Shown here: positions 47,748-56,232 of the stretch, one piece after another
How positions within the stretch are numbered: position 1 is the stretch's first letter
Layout of the letters: each line of letters starts with the position of its first letter
From: Fluviirhizobium alvei
GTDB taxonomy: Bacteria; Pseudomonadota; Alphaproteobacteria; Rhizobiales; Rhizobiaceae
NCBI RefSeq assembly: GCF_030551875.1
Contig: NZ_JAUOZU010000006.1
Coordinates: 372,001 to 436,000 of the forward strand
Direction of reading: 5' to 3'
Length of the DNA: 64,000 nt
The notes under the pieces: generated by a model
Database searches by the model: none
Told to the model about the DNA's origin: nothing
The model's input: the letters and a program-made list of their open reading frames with translations, nothing else
Program-made: the position numbers and the translations under genes

Positions 47748-47765
47748 CCCATTCCTGCGAATGGG
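47748..47765 (+). promoter_or_regulatory. Hairpin just before the 63-residue gene
   Basis: CCCATTC-CTGC-GAATGGG is a perfect 7-bp stem with a tetraloop. It ends five bases before the GGAG of the following gene, so it could modulate ribosome access. Confidence 0.4.
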
Positions 47766-47782
47766 CATCATGGAGTATTGCC

Positions 47783-47974
47783 ATGGATAAACAGGTGATC
47801 GAGTTCGCCGGTGAGCCGGTGGGAATTGCTGTTCCGGAAAACGGAAAGCTCAAATTCATCGCGGTCAAGTTCCACGTCATGGATCTCGACAACAATGTCT
47901 ACCGTTCCGTGGAGGACGTCGAGACTGCCATTGCCGCGCTTCCGAAAGTGCGCCCGGATTTGCACGCCTGGTGA
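47783..47974 (+). CDS. Small conserved-looking cytoplasmic protein, 63 residues
   Basis: MDKQVIEFAGEPVGIAVPEN and the following KLKFIAVKFHVMDLDNN, SVEDVETAIAALPKV suggest a compact alpha/beta domain without signal peptide or membrane helix. GGAG lies eight bases before the ATG and an intrinsic terminator follows. The codon use is rhizobial and the frame is well formed. I do not recognise the family or function. A longer in-frame start at 47654 has no ribosome-binding site. Confidence 0.65.
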   Translation: MDKQVIEFAGEPVGIAVPENGKLKFIAVKFHVMDLDNNVYRSVEDVETAIAALPKVRPDLHAW

Positions 47975-47995
47975 GGGCAATTGTGCGAACCTGAA

Positions 47996-48019
47996 AACGC
48001 CGCCTCCGGGCGGCGTTTG
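47996..48019 (+). terminator. Intrinsic terminator after the 63-residue gene
   Basis: AACGCCGCC-TCCG-GGCGGCGTT, a perfect 9-bp stem with a TCCG tetraloop, then TTG. The U-run is short but the stem is strong. Confidence 0.7.
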
Positions 48020-48218
48020 CATTCGGGGTCGGTATCGATGCGAAGTCGGTTATCACGCGTCTTCGGTCAATTTCATACTCTTCCGGTTGCTCTATTTGCG
48101 TTTATTGCGAATTGTCACTTCGCATGCGCAACCGGTCGTTAACATTAATCATACAATAATTCTCGTCATGGTTACCCGAATGTAAACCGGGCCTATGTTG
48201 CTTTTGGAGTATGGTTTT

Positions 48219-49184
48219 ATGGCGAGTATCTTGACGAATACGTCCGCAATCGCATCGATCGACCGGCTGCGCGGTCTCGATCGCTCTCTCAATACCACCG
48301 AAAACAGGATTTCCAGCGGGTTGCGAGTCGGTTCGGCATCCGACAATGCGGCCTACTGGTCGATCACGACCACGATGCGTTCGGACGACAAGGCGCTGGC
48401 GGCCGTCAAGGATGCGATTGCACTTGGAGCGGCCTCTGCGGATACCGCCTATATCGGCATGAACCAGGCAATCGATGTCATGTCGGAATACAAGGCGAAG
48501 CTGATTGCGGCACGCGAGCCGGGCCTAGACCGCGACAAGATCAATGCGGAACTGACCGAGTTGCGCGAACAGATGCGTACGATTGCCGAGGGTGCCAGTT
48601 TCAATGGTGAGAACTGGTTGGTGACGCAGAATGGCAATACCGAAACCGATCGCAAGCTCGTCGGTTCCTTCATCCGGGGTGAGGATGGACAGGTCCGCGT
48701 CGGCGAGATCACCTATTCCAAGGGTAGCGCAGGCACTCCGAACCGCCTGATCGACGAAACAGGGCCGGGAACGTTCGGGATCCTCACGCAGCCGGGTCTT
48801 GCGAGTGGCTGGGATACCCACATGTCCGGTTACGTGTTCATGACCGGAAAGGATGCCTGGCCGTCAGCTCGCCTGATGGAAGTCGATAATTCGACCTCAA
48901 ACGAGGATATCGACATCATGATCAGCGGCACGGAATATATGATGCAGTTGATGACAGATGCCGCTGCCGATCTCGGTGCCATATCGAGCCGGCTCGAGCT
49001 TCAGACGGAATTCGTCCAGGACATCCGCGATGCGTCCAACCGCGGTGTCGGCAAGCTGAGGGATGCCGAACTCAATCTGGAATCCACCCGTCTGAAGGCG
49101 ATGCAGACGCAGCAGCAGCTCAGCATCCAGGCTCTGTCGATCGCCAACAGCAATGGTGACAATTTGCTGTCCCTTTACCGCTAA
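48219..49184 (+). CDS. Flagellin
   Basis: A 321-residue flagellin of the rhizobial type. The N-terminal domain begins MASILTNTSAIASIDRLRGL and continues LNTTENRISSGLRVGSASDNAAYW. The C-terminal domain ends LESTRLKAMQTQQQLSIQALSIANSNGDNLLSLYR-like. The variable central region is short. The ATG at 48219 has GGAG nine bases upstream. No other flagellar gene is nearby, so this is a stand-alone flagellin, likely a secondary filament subunit. The AT-rich upstream stretch (about 48085-48180) probably contains its promoter. Confidence 0.92.
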   Translation: MASILTNTSAIASIDRLRGLDRSLNTTENRISSGLRVGSASDNAAYWSITTTMRSDDKALAAVKDAIALGAASADTAYIGMNQAIDVMSEYKAKLIAAREPGLDRDKINAELTELREQMRTIAEGASFNGENWLVTQNGNTETDRKLVGSFIRGEDGQVRVGEITYSKGSAGTPNRLIDETGPGTFGILTQPGLASGWDTHMSGYVFMTGKDAWPSARLMEVDNSTSNEDIDIMISGTEYMMQLMTDAAADLGAISSRLELQTEFVQDIRDASNRGVGKLRDAELNLESTRLKAMQTQQQLSIQALSIANSNGDNLLSLYR

Positions 49185-49202
49185 AGCGCTGGCAATCGTT
49201 GA

Positions 49203-49778
49203 TCAGGCCTTTGCGGGCCGCATTAGAGATAGGAGTTCCTCATCGCTGAGCGGACGCACGAGTGCGTCCGATGTCGCGACGGGGTTGAAGCCGAACATCT
49301 GGTAAAGCTGCAAAGCGCGCGGATGATCGAGCGTGTTGGTGGTCACCGTCACAGTCTTCGGCTCCAGCCCCCAGATCCCGTAAAGAACCTGCAGCAGGAA
49401 CCATTTGCCAACACCAAGGCCGAGCGCATGTTCCATCAGGCCGAAATGGCAGAGCTCGATCGTGTCGCTGTCGGTCTGGAAATACTCGGCGAAGCCAGCC
49501 GGTGCGCCGTCGACATAAAGAACGGTGATATGCGAGCGAGGATCATGCAGGAGCTTTTCCAGTGCCTCGCCGCTCATCCGCAGCCGATCGACCCAGTGCC
49601 AGCGCTGTCCGACCTGCAGATAGAGATATCGGTAATAGGCGGCCGGAATCTTCTCGACCCGCATCAGCGCCACATTCAGGTTTGACGGCAGCGACAGGCT
49701 CTGATGCGGCGGAGCAGTCATTTCGAGCCGCGTGATATGCGCTTTGACGGCTTTTGGCTTCTTGCTGGGAACGGCCAT
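49203..49778 (-). CDS. GNAT-family N-acetyltransferase
   Basis: A 191-residue acetyltransferase. The acetyl-CoA-binding segment is CHFGLMEHALGLGVGKWFLLQVLYGIWG, with the pyrophosphate loop in modified form (GLGVGKW). The region TVTTNTLDHPRALQLYQMFGFNPV is the typical GNAT C-terminal half. The substrate is unknown. It starts three bases after the sulfurtransferase stop, so it is the last gene of the sulfur operon. Confidence 0.82.
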   Translation of the reverse strand: MAVPSKKPKAVKAHITRLEMTAPPHQSLSLPSNLNVALMRVEKIPAAYYRYLYLQVGQRWHWVDRLRMSGEALEKLLHDPRSHITVLYVDGAPAGFAEYFQTDSDTIELCHFGLMEHALGLGVGKWFLLQVLYGIWGLEPKTVTVTTNTLDHPRALQLYQMFGFNPVATSDALVRPLSDEELLSLMRPAKA

Positions 49779-49781
49779 GCC

Positions 49782-50636
49782 TCATTCCTTGCCTGTGACG
49801 ACGGGCGTGTCATCGCGCCCGCCCCATTCGGTCCAGGAACCGTCATAGAGCGTATTGGCGGAATGGCCGACGGATTCGAGCGCGAGCGTGATGACCGCAG
49901 CAGTTACGCCAGAGCCGCAGGAGGTAACGACCGGACGCGAAAGATCGATACCCGCTTCTTCAAACACGGTCTTGAGTTCGGAGACCGGCTTCAAGGTGCC
50001 GTTGCGGAGAAGGTTGCCGAACGGAAGATTGCGAGCGCCCGGCATATGGCCTGAACGGACGCCCGGGCGCGGTTCGCTTTCGTCACCGGTGAAACGGCCC
50101 GCACCCCGCGCATCGGCGATCTGGGTGCTGCCGGACCCCACGATTGCGCGCATGGCGTCAAGCGTCGTGACCTTGCCGAGATCCATACGTGCAGCGAAGG
50201 TCGCCGGCTGCGGCTCCGGCAGATCGCTCGTCACCGGCCGGCCTTCGGCCTTCCAGGCATCCATGCCGCCAGCCATGACATAAACGTTACGCGCGCCCAT
50301 CAGGCGGAAGAGGAACCAGACGCGTGGCGCCGAAAACAGGCCCGGTCCATCATAGACAACAATCGTGTCCTGATCGGAAATCCCCATCTTGGAGACCTCG
50401 ATGGCAAAGAAGGCGGGATCCGGGATCGTATGCGGCAGGTTGGTCGAATGGTCCGCGATCGCGTCCTGATCGAAGAAGACGGCTCCCGGAATATGCGCTT
50501 CGGCATATTCGGCCGCGGCATCGCGTTTCTGGGCCGGAAGATACCAGGATGCATCAACCAACCGGAACTGCGGTGCGCCAAGGTTCTTTTCGACCCAATC
50601 GGTCGACACGACATAGCGGCTCTGATCGTCATCCAT
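49782..50636 (-). CDS. sseA: 3-mercaptopyruvate sulfurtransferase
   Basis: A 284-residue two-domain rhodanese. The catalytic cysteine is in SCGSGVTA, the loop typical of mercaptopyruvate enzymes, in contrast to CRKGV-type loops of thiosulfate rhodaneses. N-terminal: VSTDWVEKNLGAPQFRLVDASWYLP. Domain linker: GARNVYVMAGGMDAW. It moves sulfur from mercaptopyruvate, a cysteine breakdown product, to an acceptor. The ATG at 50636 is preceded by GGGAGG; a longer frame starts at 50771 inside the AlaX gene. The AlaX gene lies 16 bases upstream and the GNAT gene follows by three. Confidence 0.92.
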   Translation of the reverse strand: MDDDQSRYVVSTDWVEKNLGAPQFRLVDASWYLPAQKRDAAAEYAEAHIPGAVFFDQDAIADHSTNLPHTIPDPAFFAIEVSKMGISDQDTIVVYDGPGLFSAPRVWFLFRLMGARNVYVMAGGMDAWKAEGRPVTSDLPEPQPATFAARMDLGKVTTLDAMRAIVGSGSTQIADARGAGRFTGDESEPRPGVRSGHMPGARNLPFGNLLRNGTLKPVSELKTVFEEAGIDLSRPVVTSCGSGVTAAVITLALESVGHSANTLYDGSWTEWGGRDDTPVVTGKE

Positions 50637-50652
50637 GGTCAAACCTCCCGTA

Positions 50653-51396
50653 TCATTGTTCGGAAAGGGCGTCAGGCTTGCCGAAACGAATTCGGAAGCG
50701 CCTGTTTTCCTTTCCCTTTTTCTCGATTTTAGCGATGTGGATATCGCCGACTTCCTGCGTTTCGGACACATGGGTGCCGCCGCAGGGCTGGCTGTCGATC
50801 AAAGCGTCTTCGCCGATGCAGACAAGGCTGACGCGCCCCAGGCCAACCGGTGGCCGGACATTTTTGGATTTGACGATGCCGGGATTGGCGATCAGCTCTT
50901 CATCGGTGATCCATTTGAGGAAGACCGGATGATTGGCGGCGACGATCTCCATCATCTTCGCCGTCACTTCATCCTTGTCGATCGTCTCGGACATGTCGAA
51001 ATCGACGCGGCTTTCGTCTTCGCCGACAGCGGCCCCGGTGATCGGGTAGGAGCAGACGACGGAAAGGATATGGCAGGCCGTATGCATCCGCATCAGGCGG
51101 TAACGTCGCGCCCAATCGATATGCAGCACAACGGCTTCGCCAGCCGAAAGCGTCGGCTGGCCGTCTGCCGGGATATGCAGGATGATATCCTTGCTGTCGC
51201 CATGGATGGTGCGGGCGATCTCGATCCGGCTGCCGTCGGCACGCTCGATGAAACCGGTATCGCCCGGCTGGCCGCCGGATGTGGCATAGAAGCAGGTCTG
51301 GTCGAATTCGATGGCGCCATCTTCCCTGACCGCTTCGACCCTGGCTTCCACTGTGGAAAGGTAGAAATCGTCGCGGTAAAGCGGGAGGACGGGCAT
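50653..51396 (-). CDS. Alanyl-tRNA editing protein AlaX
   Basis: A 247-residue free-standing editing protein related to the editing domain of AlaRS. It removes serine or glycine wrongly attached to tRNA-Ala. Zinc ligands are in HTACHIL and CGGTHVSE; the opening region reads FYATSGGQPGDTGFI. In size it fits the longer AlaX-M/L group with part of the C-terminal extension. It lies three bases after the cysteine-synthase gene and just before sseA, an odd place for a tRNA-editing gene. Confidence 0.9.
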   Translation of the reverse strand: MPVLPLYRDDFYLSTVEARVEAVREDGAIEFDQTCFYATSGGQPGDTGFIERADGSRIEIARTIHGDSKDIILHIPADGQPTLSAGEAVVLHIDWARRYRLMRMHTACHILSVVCSYPITGAAVGEDESRVDFDMSETIDKDEVTAKMMEIVAANHPVFLKWITDEELIANPGIVKSKNVRPPVGLGRVSLVCIGEDALIDSQPCGGTHVSETQEVGDIHIAKIEKKGKENRRFRIRFGKPDALSEQ

Positions 51397-51399
51397 GAA

Positions 51400-52440
51400 T
51401 CACTCGATCGGTTCGAAGGGCGGTGCAATCGCACTTGTTTTCGCCATCCAGGCCGGACTTGGCAAGCCCTTGCTTTCCAGAAAGGCGGGATTGAACAGTT
51501 TCGACTGATAACGGTTACCATAGTCGCAAAGGATCGTGACGATCGTGTGCCCCGGTCCGAGATCCTTCGCGAGCCGGATAGCGCCCGCGATATTGATGCC
51601 GGACGAACCGCCGAGGCAGAGACCTTCCTCCTGGACGAGATCGAAAATCAGGGGCAGGGCTTCCGCATCGGGGATCAGGTACTGGAAGTCTGGCCGGAAA
51701 CCTTCGAGGTTGGCCGTAATCCGCCCCTGGCCGATCCCTTCGGTGATCGAGCCGCCGGACGATTTGAGTTCGCCGTTGGCGTAATATTCGTAAAGTGCCG
51801 CCCCTTCGGGATCGGCAAGGCCGATCTTGACGTCCGGATTGAAGCCACGCAGCCCCATGCCGACCCCTGCCAGCGTGCCGCCGGAACCGACCGCGCAGAT
51901 GAAGCCATCCACCTTGCCATCGGTATCTTTCCAGATTTCCGGAGCCGTCATATCGATATGGGCCTGACGGTTGGCAACATTGTCGAACTGGTTGGCCCAG
52001 ATGGCACCGTTCGGCTCGGTCTTGGCGAGCTCTGCGGCCAGGCGGCCGGAAAGCTTCACGTAATTGTTCGGGTTCTTGTAGGGAACCGCGGGCACTTCCA
52101 CCAGCTCGGCGCCAAGAAGCCGAAGCGCGTCCTTCTTCTCCTGGCTCTGGGTTTCGGGAATGACGATGACCGTGCGGTATCCGAGAGCACCGGCGACCAT
52201 GGCGAGCCCGATCCCCGTATTGCCGGCGGTGCCTTCGACGATCACACCGCCCGGGCGCAGCACGCCACGTCGTTCTGCATCGCGAATGATCCAGAGCGCG
52301 GCACGATCCTTCACGGATTGGCCGGGATTGAGGAATTCGGCTTTTCCGAGAATGGTGCATCCGGTCAATTCGGACGCCTTCTTAAGCTTGATCAGCGGCG
52401 TGTTGCCGATGGCTTCGAGGACATTTGCGCGGACTGACAT
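51400..52440 (-). CDS. cysK: Cysteine synthase A family PLP enzyme
   Basis: A 346-residue fold-type II PLP enzyme that makes cysteine from O-acetylserine and sulfide. It opens with VLEAIGNTPLIKLKKASELTGC. The PLP lysine is in NPGQSVKDRAA, the PLP-phosphate loop is GTAGNTGIG, and GSGGTLAG follows. It is somewhat longer than the classical CysK (about 320 residues), like the second rhizobial cysteine-synthase group. The ATG at 52440 follows GGGTGGAATCC. First gene of the sulfur operon. Confidence 0.88.
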   Translation of the reverse strand: MSVRANVLEAIGNTPLIKLKKASELTGCTILGKAEFLNPGQSVKDRAALWIIRDAERRGVLRPGGVIVEGTAGNTGIGLAMVAGALGYRTVIVIPETQSQEKKDALRLLGAELVEVPAVPYKNPNNYVKLSGRLAAELAKTEPNGAIWANQFDNVANRQAHIDMTAPEIWKDTDGKVDGFICAVGSGGTLAGVGMGLRGFNPDVKIGLADPEGAALYEYYANGELKSSGGSITEGIGQGRITANLEGFRPDFQYLIPDAEALPLIFDLVQEEGLCLGGSSGINIAGAIRLAKDLGPGHTIVTILCDYGNRYQSKLFNPAFLESKGLPSPAWMAKTSAIAPPFEPIE

Positions 52441-52599
52441 TCTGGATTCCACCCTTTGATGCGGCCAATGACGAAGGCAGCTGTTTTTCACGTTCTGGCA
52501 TGGAGGCGCAAGGAATTATCTTGCCTGCAATTTACTTGCAGGAGGAATAGCTTTCCCAATTGCCGGCGCCGGCACGAATGGATGCGAAATCGGCAGGCT

Positions 52600-53850
52600 C
52601 TATCGCTGATAGACGACCTGGTGCACATCGATATTGCGGGCCCGGAAGCCGGCTTCGCAATAATAGAAGTAGAACTCCCACAGGCGCTTGAAGCGATGAT
52701 CGAAGCCCAGCGGCTGCAGGCGGTCCCAGACGCTCCAGAATGCCTGACGCCATTCGGCCAGTGTGCGGGCATAGTCTGGCCCGAAGCCGAGTTTCGCCAC
52801 CATATCGAGGCCGATTTTACGGCCATGGCTTTCAAGATGCTCGAGAGTCGGAAGCATGCCGCCCGGAAAGATGTATTTCTGGATGAAATCGGGATTGTTC
52901 CGGTACTTGAGATAGGATTCCTTGTCGATCGTGATCACCTGCAGGCCAGCGCGCCCACCCGGCTTCAGACATTGACCGAGCTTGGAGAAATAGACCGGCC
53001 AGTATTTTTCCCCCACCGCTTCGAACATTTCGATCGAGACGATGCGATCATATTTCGCGGTTTCGTCGCGATAATCCTGGAATTTCAGCTCGACTCGGTC
53101 CGAAAGGCCCGCTTTCTGCATCCGTTCCTGGGCGAAGCGAAGTTGTTCGCGGCTGATCGTCAGACCCGTGACCTTGCAGCCGATTTCGGTGGCCGCATAT
53201 TCGGCAAAGCCGCCCCATCCGCAGCCGATCTCGAGCACATGATCGTTCGGGCCGATGCCGGTTGCTTCGGCGAGCGCCCGATATTTCGCGCGCTGGGCAC
53301 TGGCCAGATCCTCGGCGCCGGTCTGGTAGAGCGCCGACGAATAGGTCATCGTCGGATCGAGCCATTCGCGGTAGAAATCGTTGCCGAGATCATAGTGGGC
53401 CGAAATGTTGCGCTTCGAGCCGCTTTTCGTATTTGCGTTCATCCAGTGGCGGAAACGATCGATCCATTTGAGCACGCCACGGGCGCCGTTGGCAAAGCGT
53501 CCACCGACATGCTCGTTCACGAGAAAGAGTTCGAGAAACTGCCCTGCATCCGGACTGTCCCAATCGCCATCCATGTAGCTTTCCGCCACGCCGATGGCCC
53601 CGGTCGAAAGCGCCCGGCTGATGAGGTTCCAGTTCTTCATGGTGACCGCTGCCTTCGGACCCGCCGCTTGCCCCCGGATCGTCAGCTGCCGGCCATCGGG
53701 AAGCGTCATGGTGAGCGCGCCGCGCTCGAGCTGGCTCAAGCGCTCCAGAACAAACCGGGCGGTTGCCGGTAGCCCTCGCAACAACACAGCTGCATTTGCC
53801 GTCGTCAATACATTGCCATCGGTATCTGGCATCATCATGGTCCCAGACAT
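52600..53850 (-). CDS. Cyclopropane-fatty-acyl-phospholipid synthase family protein
   Basis: A 416-residue SAM-dependent methyltransferase. The N-terminal domain (about 1-130) precedes the CFA core: SAHYDLGNDFYREWLDPTMTYSSALY, SAM motif VLEIGCGWGGFAEYAA, and the bicarbonate-binding region with SIEMFEAVGEKYW. It would put a methylene bridge on unsaturated phospholipid chains in the membrane, or carry out a related reaction; several paralogues exist in rhizobia. The ATG is preceded by GGAGGGGCA. The 159 bases upstream of cysK's start hold nothing I can identify. Confidence 0.9.
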   Translation of the reverse strand: MSGTMMMPDTDGNVLTTANAAVLLRGLPATARFVLERLSQLERGALTMTLPDGRQLTIRGQAAGPKAAVTMKNWNLISRALSTGAIGVAESYMDGDWDSPDAGQFLELFLVNEHVGGRFANGARGVLKWIDRFRHWMNANTKSGSKRNISAHYDLGNDFYREWLDPTMTYSSALYQTGAEDLASAQRAKYRALAEATGIGPNDHVLEIGCGWGGFAEYAATEIGCKVTGLTISREQLRFAQERMQKAGLSDRVELKFQDYRDETAKYDRIVSIEMFEAVGEKYWPVYFSKLGQCLKPGGRAGLQVITIDKESYLKYRNNPDFIQKYIFPGGMLPTLEHLESHGRKIGLDMVAKLGFGPDYARTLAEWRQAFWSVWDRLQPLGFDHRFKRLWEFYFYYCEAGFRARNIDVHQVVYQR

Positions 53851-53978
53851 TGCCCCTCCGTTTCCGATGGATGCATTTTAGCATCCTCTATTTCTTGTTT
53901 TTTAAGCCATTTCCGCAAATTTTCGACCGTTTGTCGAGGGGCAAGCTGGTTGCCCCTGCAAATTTTGGCTGCTGGAGT

Positions 53979-55433
53979 TCAGGAATTGCCGAGTGACTGA
54001 AATATTTCCAGCGCACGCTTGCGCGCAAAGTCATGCGCAATCATCGGATGTGGGTAGGTTTTGCCAAGGGTGATGCCGGCCGAGCGGAGGATCTCTGAAG
54101 GTGCCTCATGCGGACGATGGATATAGTGGTCGGGCAATTTCGCGAGTTCCGGGCAGAAAGCACGGATGTAAGCACCGTCGGGATCGAAGGTTTCGCCCTG
54201 TTTGGCCGGATTGAAGATGCGGAAATAGGGAGCCGCGTCAGCGCCGCACCCGGCGACCCATTGCCAGGATGCCGCGTTGCTGGCTTGGTCAGCATCGACG
54301 AGCGTATCGCGAAACCAGCGCTCGCCATGCCGCCAGTCGATCAGCAGATCCTTAATCAGGAACGAGGCGACCACCATCCGCACGCGATTGTGCATCCAGC
54401 CGTGGCGCCAAAGCTGGCGCATGCCGGCATCAACGATCGGATAGCCGGTCAGGCCACGATGCCATTGTGCAAGCAGCATCTCGTTGTCCTGCCAGGGAAA
54501 AGCATCGAATTTGGCATTGAGATTCGTCGTCGCCAGATCCGGTCGATGAAAAAGCAGGTGCCAGGAGAAATCGCGCCAGACCAGTTCCTTCAGGAAATGC
54601 GTCGTGTCGTCGATCGGAATTGTGTCCGGTAAGGCGCGGACCATGTGCCAGATGCGGTGAGGGGAGATCTCGCCGAACGCCAGATGGGGGGAAAGAAGCG
54701 AGGTCGTCCGCCCTGCGGGAACATCGCGTCTGGCCTTATATCCATTGATGGCCCCGTCCAGAAATTCCGCCAAAGTCGATTGCGCTGCGGCTTCGCCCGG
54801 CGTCCAGACCTCGGAGAATCGCGATGCCCAGTCCGGTTTCGTAGGCAACAGCGCCCAATCGTCAAGTGAATCGCTGTGCATGGGCGTGTTCACCGCCTGT
54901 ATCGCGGTTGGTGCAGGGATCGGGTCGAGCGGAATGAGGCTGCCCTCGAGGGCACGCCAGAAAGGCGTATAGACCTGGTAAGGACGACCGTCCTTTGTCA
55001 GCAGCCGCTGCGGCTCATGAAGAAGGAAGCCGGCAAAGCTCTCGACCCTGGCGAAGTGTTCACGCAGCTTCGATTTCAGGTCCGTGTCGGCCCGGATACC
55101 GTCCGGGTCATAGCGCCGGTTCCAGAACAGGCAATCGGCACCGGTTTCGTCCGCGATCCGGGAGAGGACCTCTTCAGGGGAGCCTGTTCTAAGGATCAAT
55201 CGATTCCCACAGGCGCGAAGCGCCTGATCGAGCCGTTCCAGCGAGTGGTGAAGCCACCAGGCCTGTGCCGCGCCATTGGCGCCCGAAAGGGCATCGCCGG
55301 GTTCGCGGATGAAGATACAGATCACGGGGCCGCCACGCCGACAAGCGGCGTCCAGGGCCAGATTGTCGGCCAGACGAAGGTCGCGGCGAAACCAGACGAT
55401 CGAAGCGGGGGAGGTTATGTCAGGCTTGGGCAT
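53979..55433 (-). CDS. phrB: Deoxyribodipyrimidine photolyase (cryptochrome/photolyase family)
   Basis: A 484-residue flavoprotein that uses blue light to split cyclobutane pyrimidine dimers. The N-terminal antenna domain starts IVWFRRDLRLADNLAL. The C-terminal FAD domain has TTSLLSPHLAFGEISP, ELVWRDFSWHLL, DAGMRQLWRHGWMHNRVRM and FSPxKQG-like FNPAKQGETFDPDG, all hallmarks of class I CPD photolyases. The start at 55433 gives the usual N-terminus, although its ribosome-binding site is weak. A minus-strand terminator separates it from tRNA-Asn. Confidence 0.93.
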   Translation of the reverse strand: MPKPDITSPASIVWFRRDLRLADNLALDAACRRGGPVICIFIREPGDALSGANGAAQAWWLHHSLERLDQALRACGNRLILRTGSPEEVLSRIADETGADCLFWNRRYDPDGIRADTDLKSKLREHFARVESFAGFLLHEPQRLLTKDGRPYQVYTPFWRALEGSLIPLDPIPAPTAIQAVNTPMHSDSLDDWALLPTKPDWASRFSEVWTPGEAAAQSTLAEFLDGAINGYKARRDVPAGRTTSLLSPHLAFGEISPHRIWHMVRALPDTIPIDDTTHFLKELVWRDFSWHLLFHRPDLATTNLNAKFDAFPWQDNEMLLAQWHRGLTGYPIVDAGMRQLWRHGWMHNRVRMVVASFLIKDLLIDWRHGERWFRDTLVDADQASNAASWQWVAGCGADAAPYFRIFNPAKQGETFDPDGAYIRAFCPELAKLPDHYIHRPHEAPSEILRSAGITLGKTYPHPMIAHDFARKRALEIFQSLGNS

Positions 55434-55498
55434 GCTTTACACTTGGCTGAAGGCGTTTCGGTCGCAGAACCCTGCCACCGCGCACCTCTTACGCCAAA

Positions 55499-55532
55499 AC
55501 AAAAAAGCCGGATCACTTGGATCCGGCTTTTC
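55499..55532 (-). terminator. Intrinsic terminator of tRNA-Asn
   Basis: AGCCGGATC and GATCCGGCT form a perfect 9-bp stem with a five-base loop; on the minus strand six T follow. On the plus strand four T follow. Confidence 0.85.
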
Positions 55533-55551
55533 GAAAGCTAGGCTTTAAAAC

Positions 55552-55626
55552 TGGCTCCCCGGGCCGGATTCGAACCGGCGACCTGTCGATTAACAGTCGA
55601 ATGCTCTACCGCTGAGCTACCAGGGA
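55552..55626 (-). tRNA. tRNA-Asn (anticodon GTT)
   Basis: On the minus strand the acceptor arm TCCCTGG pairs with CCGGGGA, followed by discriminator G and encoded CCA. The D arm is GGTAGCTCAGCGGTAGAGC, the anticodon loop CTGTTAA gives GTT, and the T loop GTTCGAATC is canonical. Confidence 0.95.
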
Positions 55627-55936
55627 ATACCGCGTCGCCGCGGCGTTGGTGGCCTAATACAAATGACCGGACGATTTGCCAAGCGGTTTTTTGAAAAAAA
55701 TGTGTATTCCTGCAATTCTTGTTTCGCATTTTCGCGCAAATGCCGAGAAATCCGGACATTCTGGCCAATGAAAAAAATCTGCGGTCGATAGGGACGGAAT
55801 TTCGTCGCAAAACGTCTTGCAGACGCCAATCCTTCCTGTTAGAAGCCCGCCATTCCGCCGGGAACGTTGGTTCGCACTGAATTTCCCTGCAAGCAAACGG
55901 ACAACTAAGCTCTTTGGCTTATCCGTTGGCACGAGA
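55627..55936. other. Intergenic region between two tRNA genes
   Basis: 310 bases between divergently transcribed tRNA-Asn and tRNA-Cys, AT-rich around 55680-55800. It contains their promoters; I see no gene. Confidence 0.5.
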
Positions 55937-56010
55937 GGCCTCGTGGCGGAGTGGTTACGCAGAGGACTGCAAATCCTTGCACCCCGGTTCGATTCCGGGC
56001 GAGGCCTCCA
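55937..56010 (+). tRNA. tRNA-Cys (anticodon GCA)
   Basis: Acceptor arm GGCCTCG pairs with CGAGGCC, then T and encoded CCA. The D arm is TGGCGGAGTGGTTACGCA, the anticodon loop CTGCAAA gives GCA, and the T loop is GTTCGATTC. The integrase gene starting 1.4 kb away reads towards it, so its 3' half is the probable attachment site. Confidence 0.95.
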
Positions 56011-56232
56011 AACATTTCCATGAATGAAATCAAGTGTTTGGCGATTTTGGATACGGTCGAAAGCCGTTCTATTTGTCGCGTTCGTGTTGCAATCAATTTC
56101 CGTTTAATTTCAACGAGTATCCGGCATGCTCGGCAACTCCACGCGACATGAATTGCAACATGGAATCACTGTTTGGCGCGGAAAATGATCCAAATCGTGT
56201 TGATTCTGAGCGGGTATCCGGGCCGGCTTGCT
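56011..56232. other. Presumed attachment-flanking region
   Basis: 222 bases between tRNA-Cys and the integrase stop. No gene supported. Integrase arm-binding repeats may lie here, but none is obvious by eye. Confidence 0.35.

Noticed and set aside
47317-47895. A 192-codon minus-strand frame across the small-gene region
   Set aside because: No ribosome-binding site, atypical codon use, and it is antisense to a better supported 63-codon gene with a terminator.
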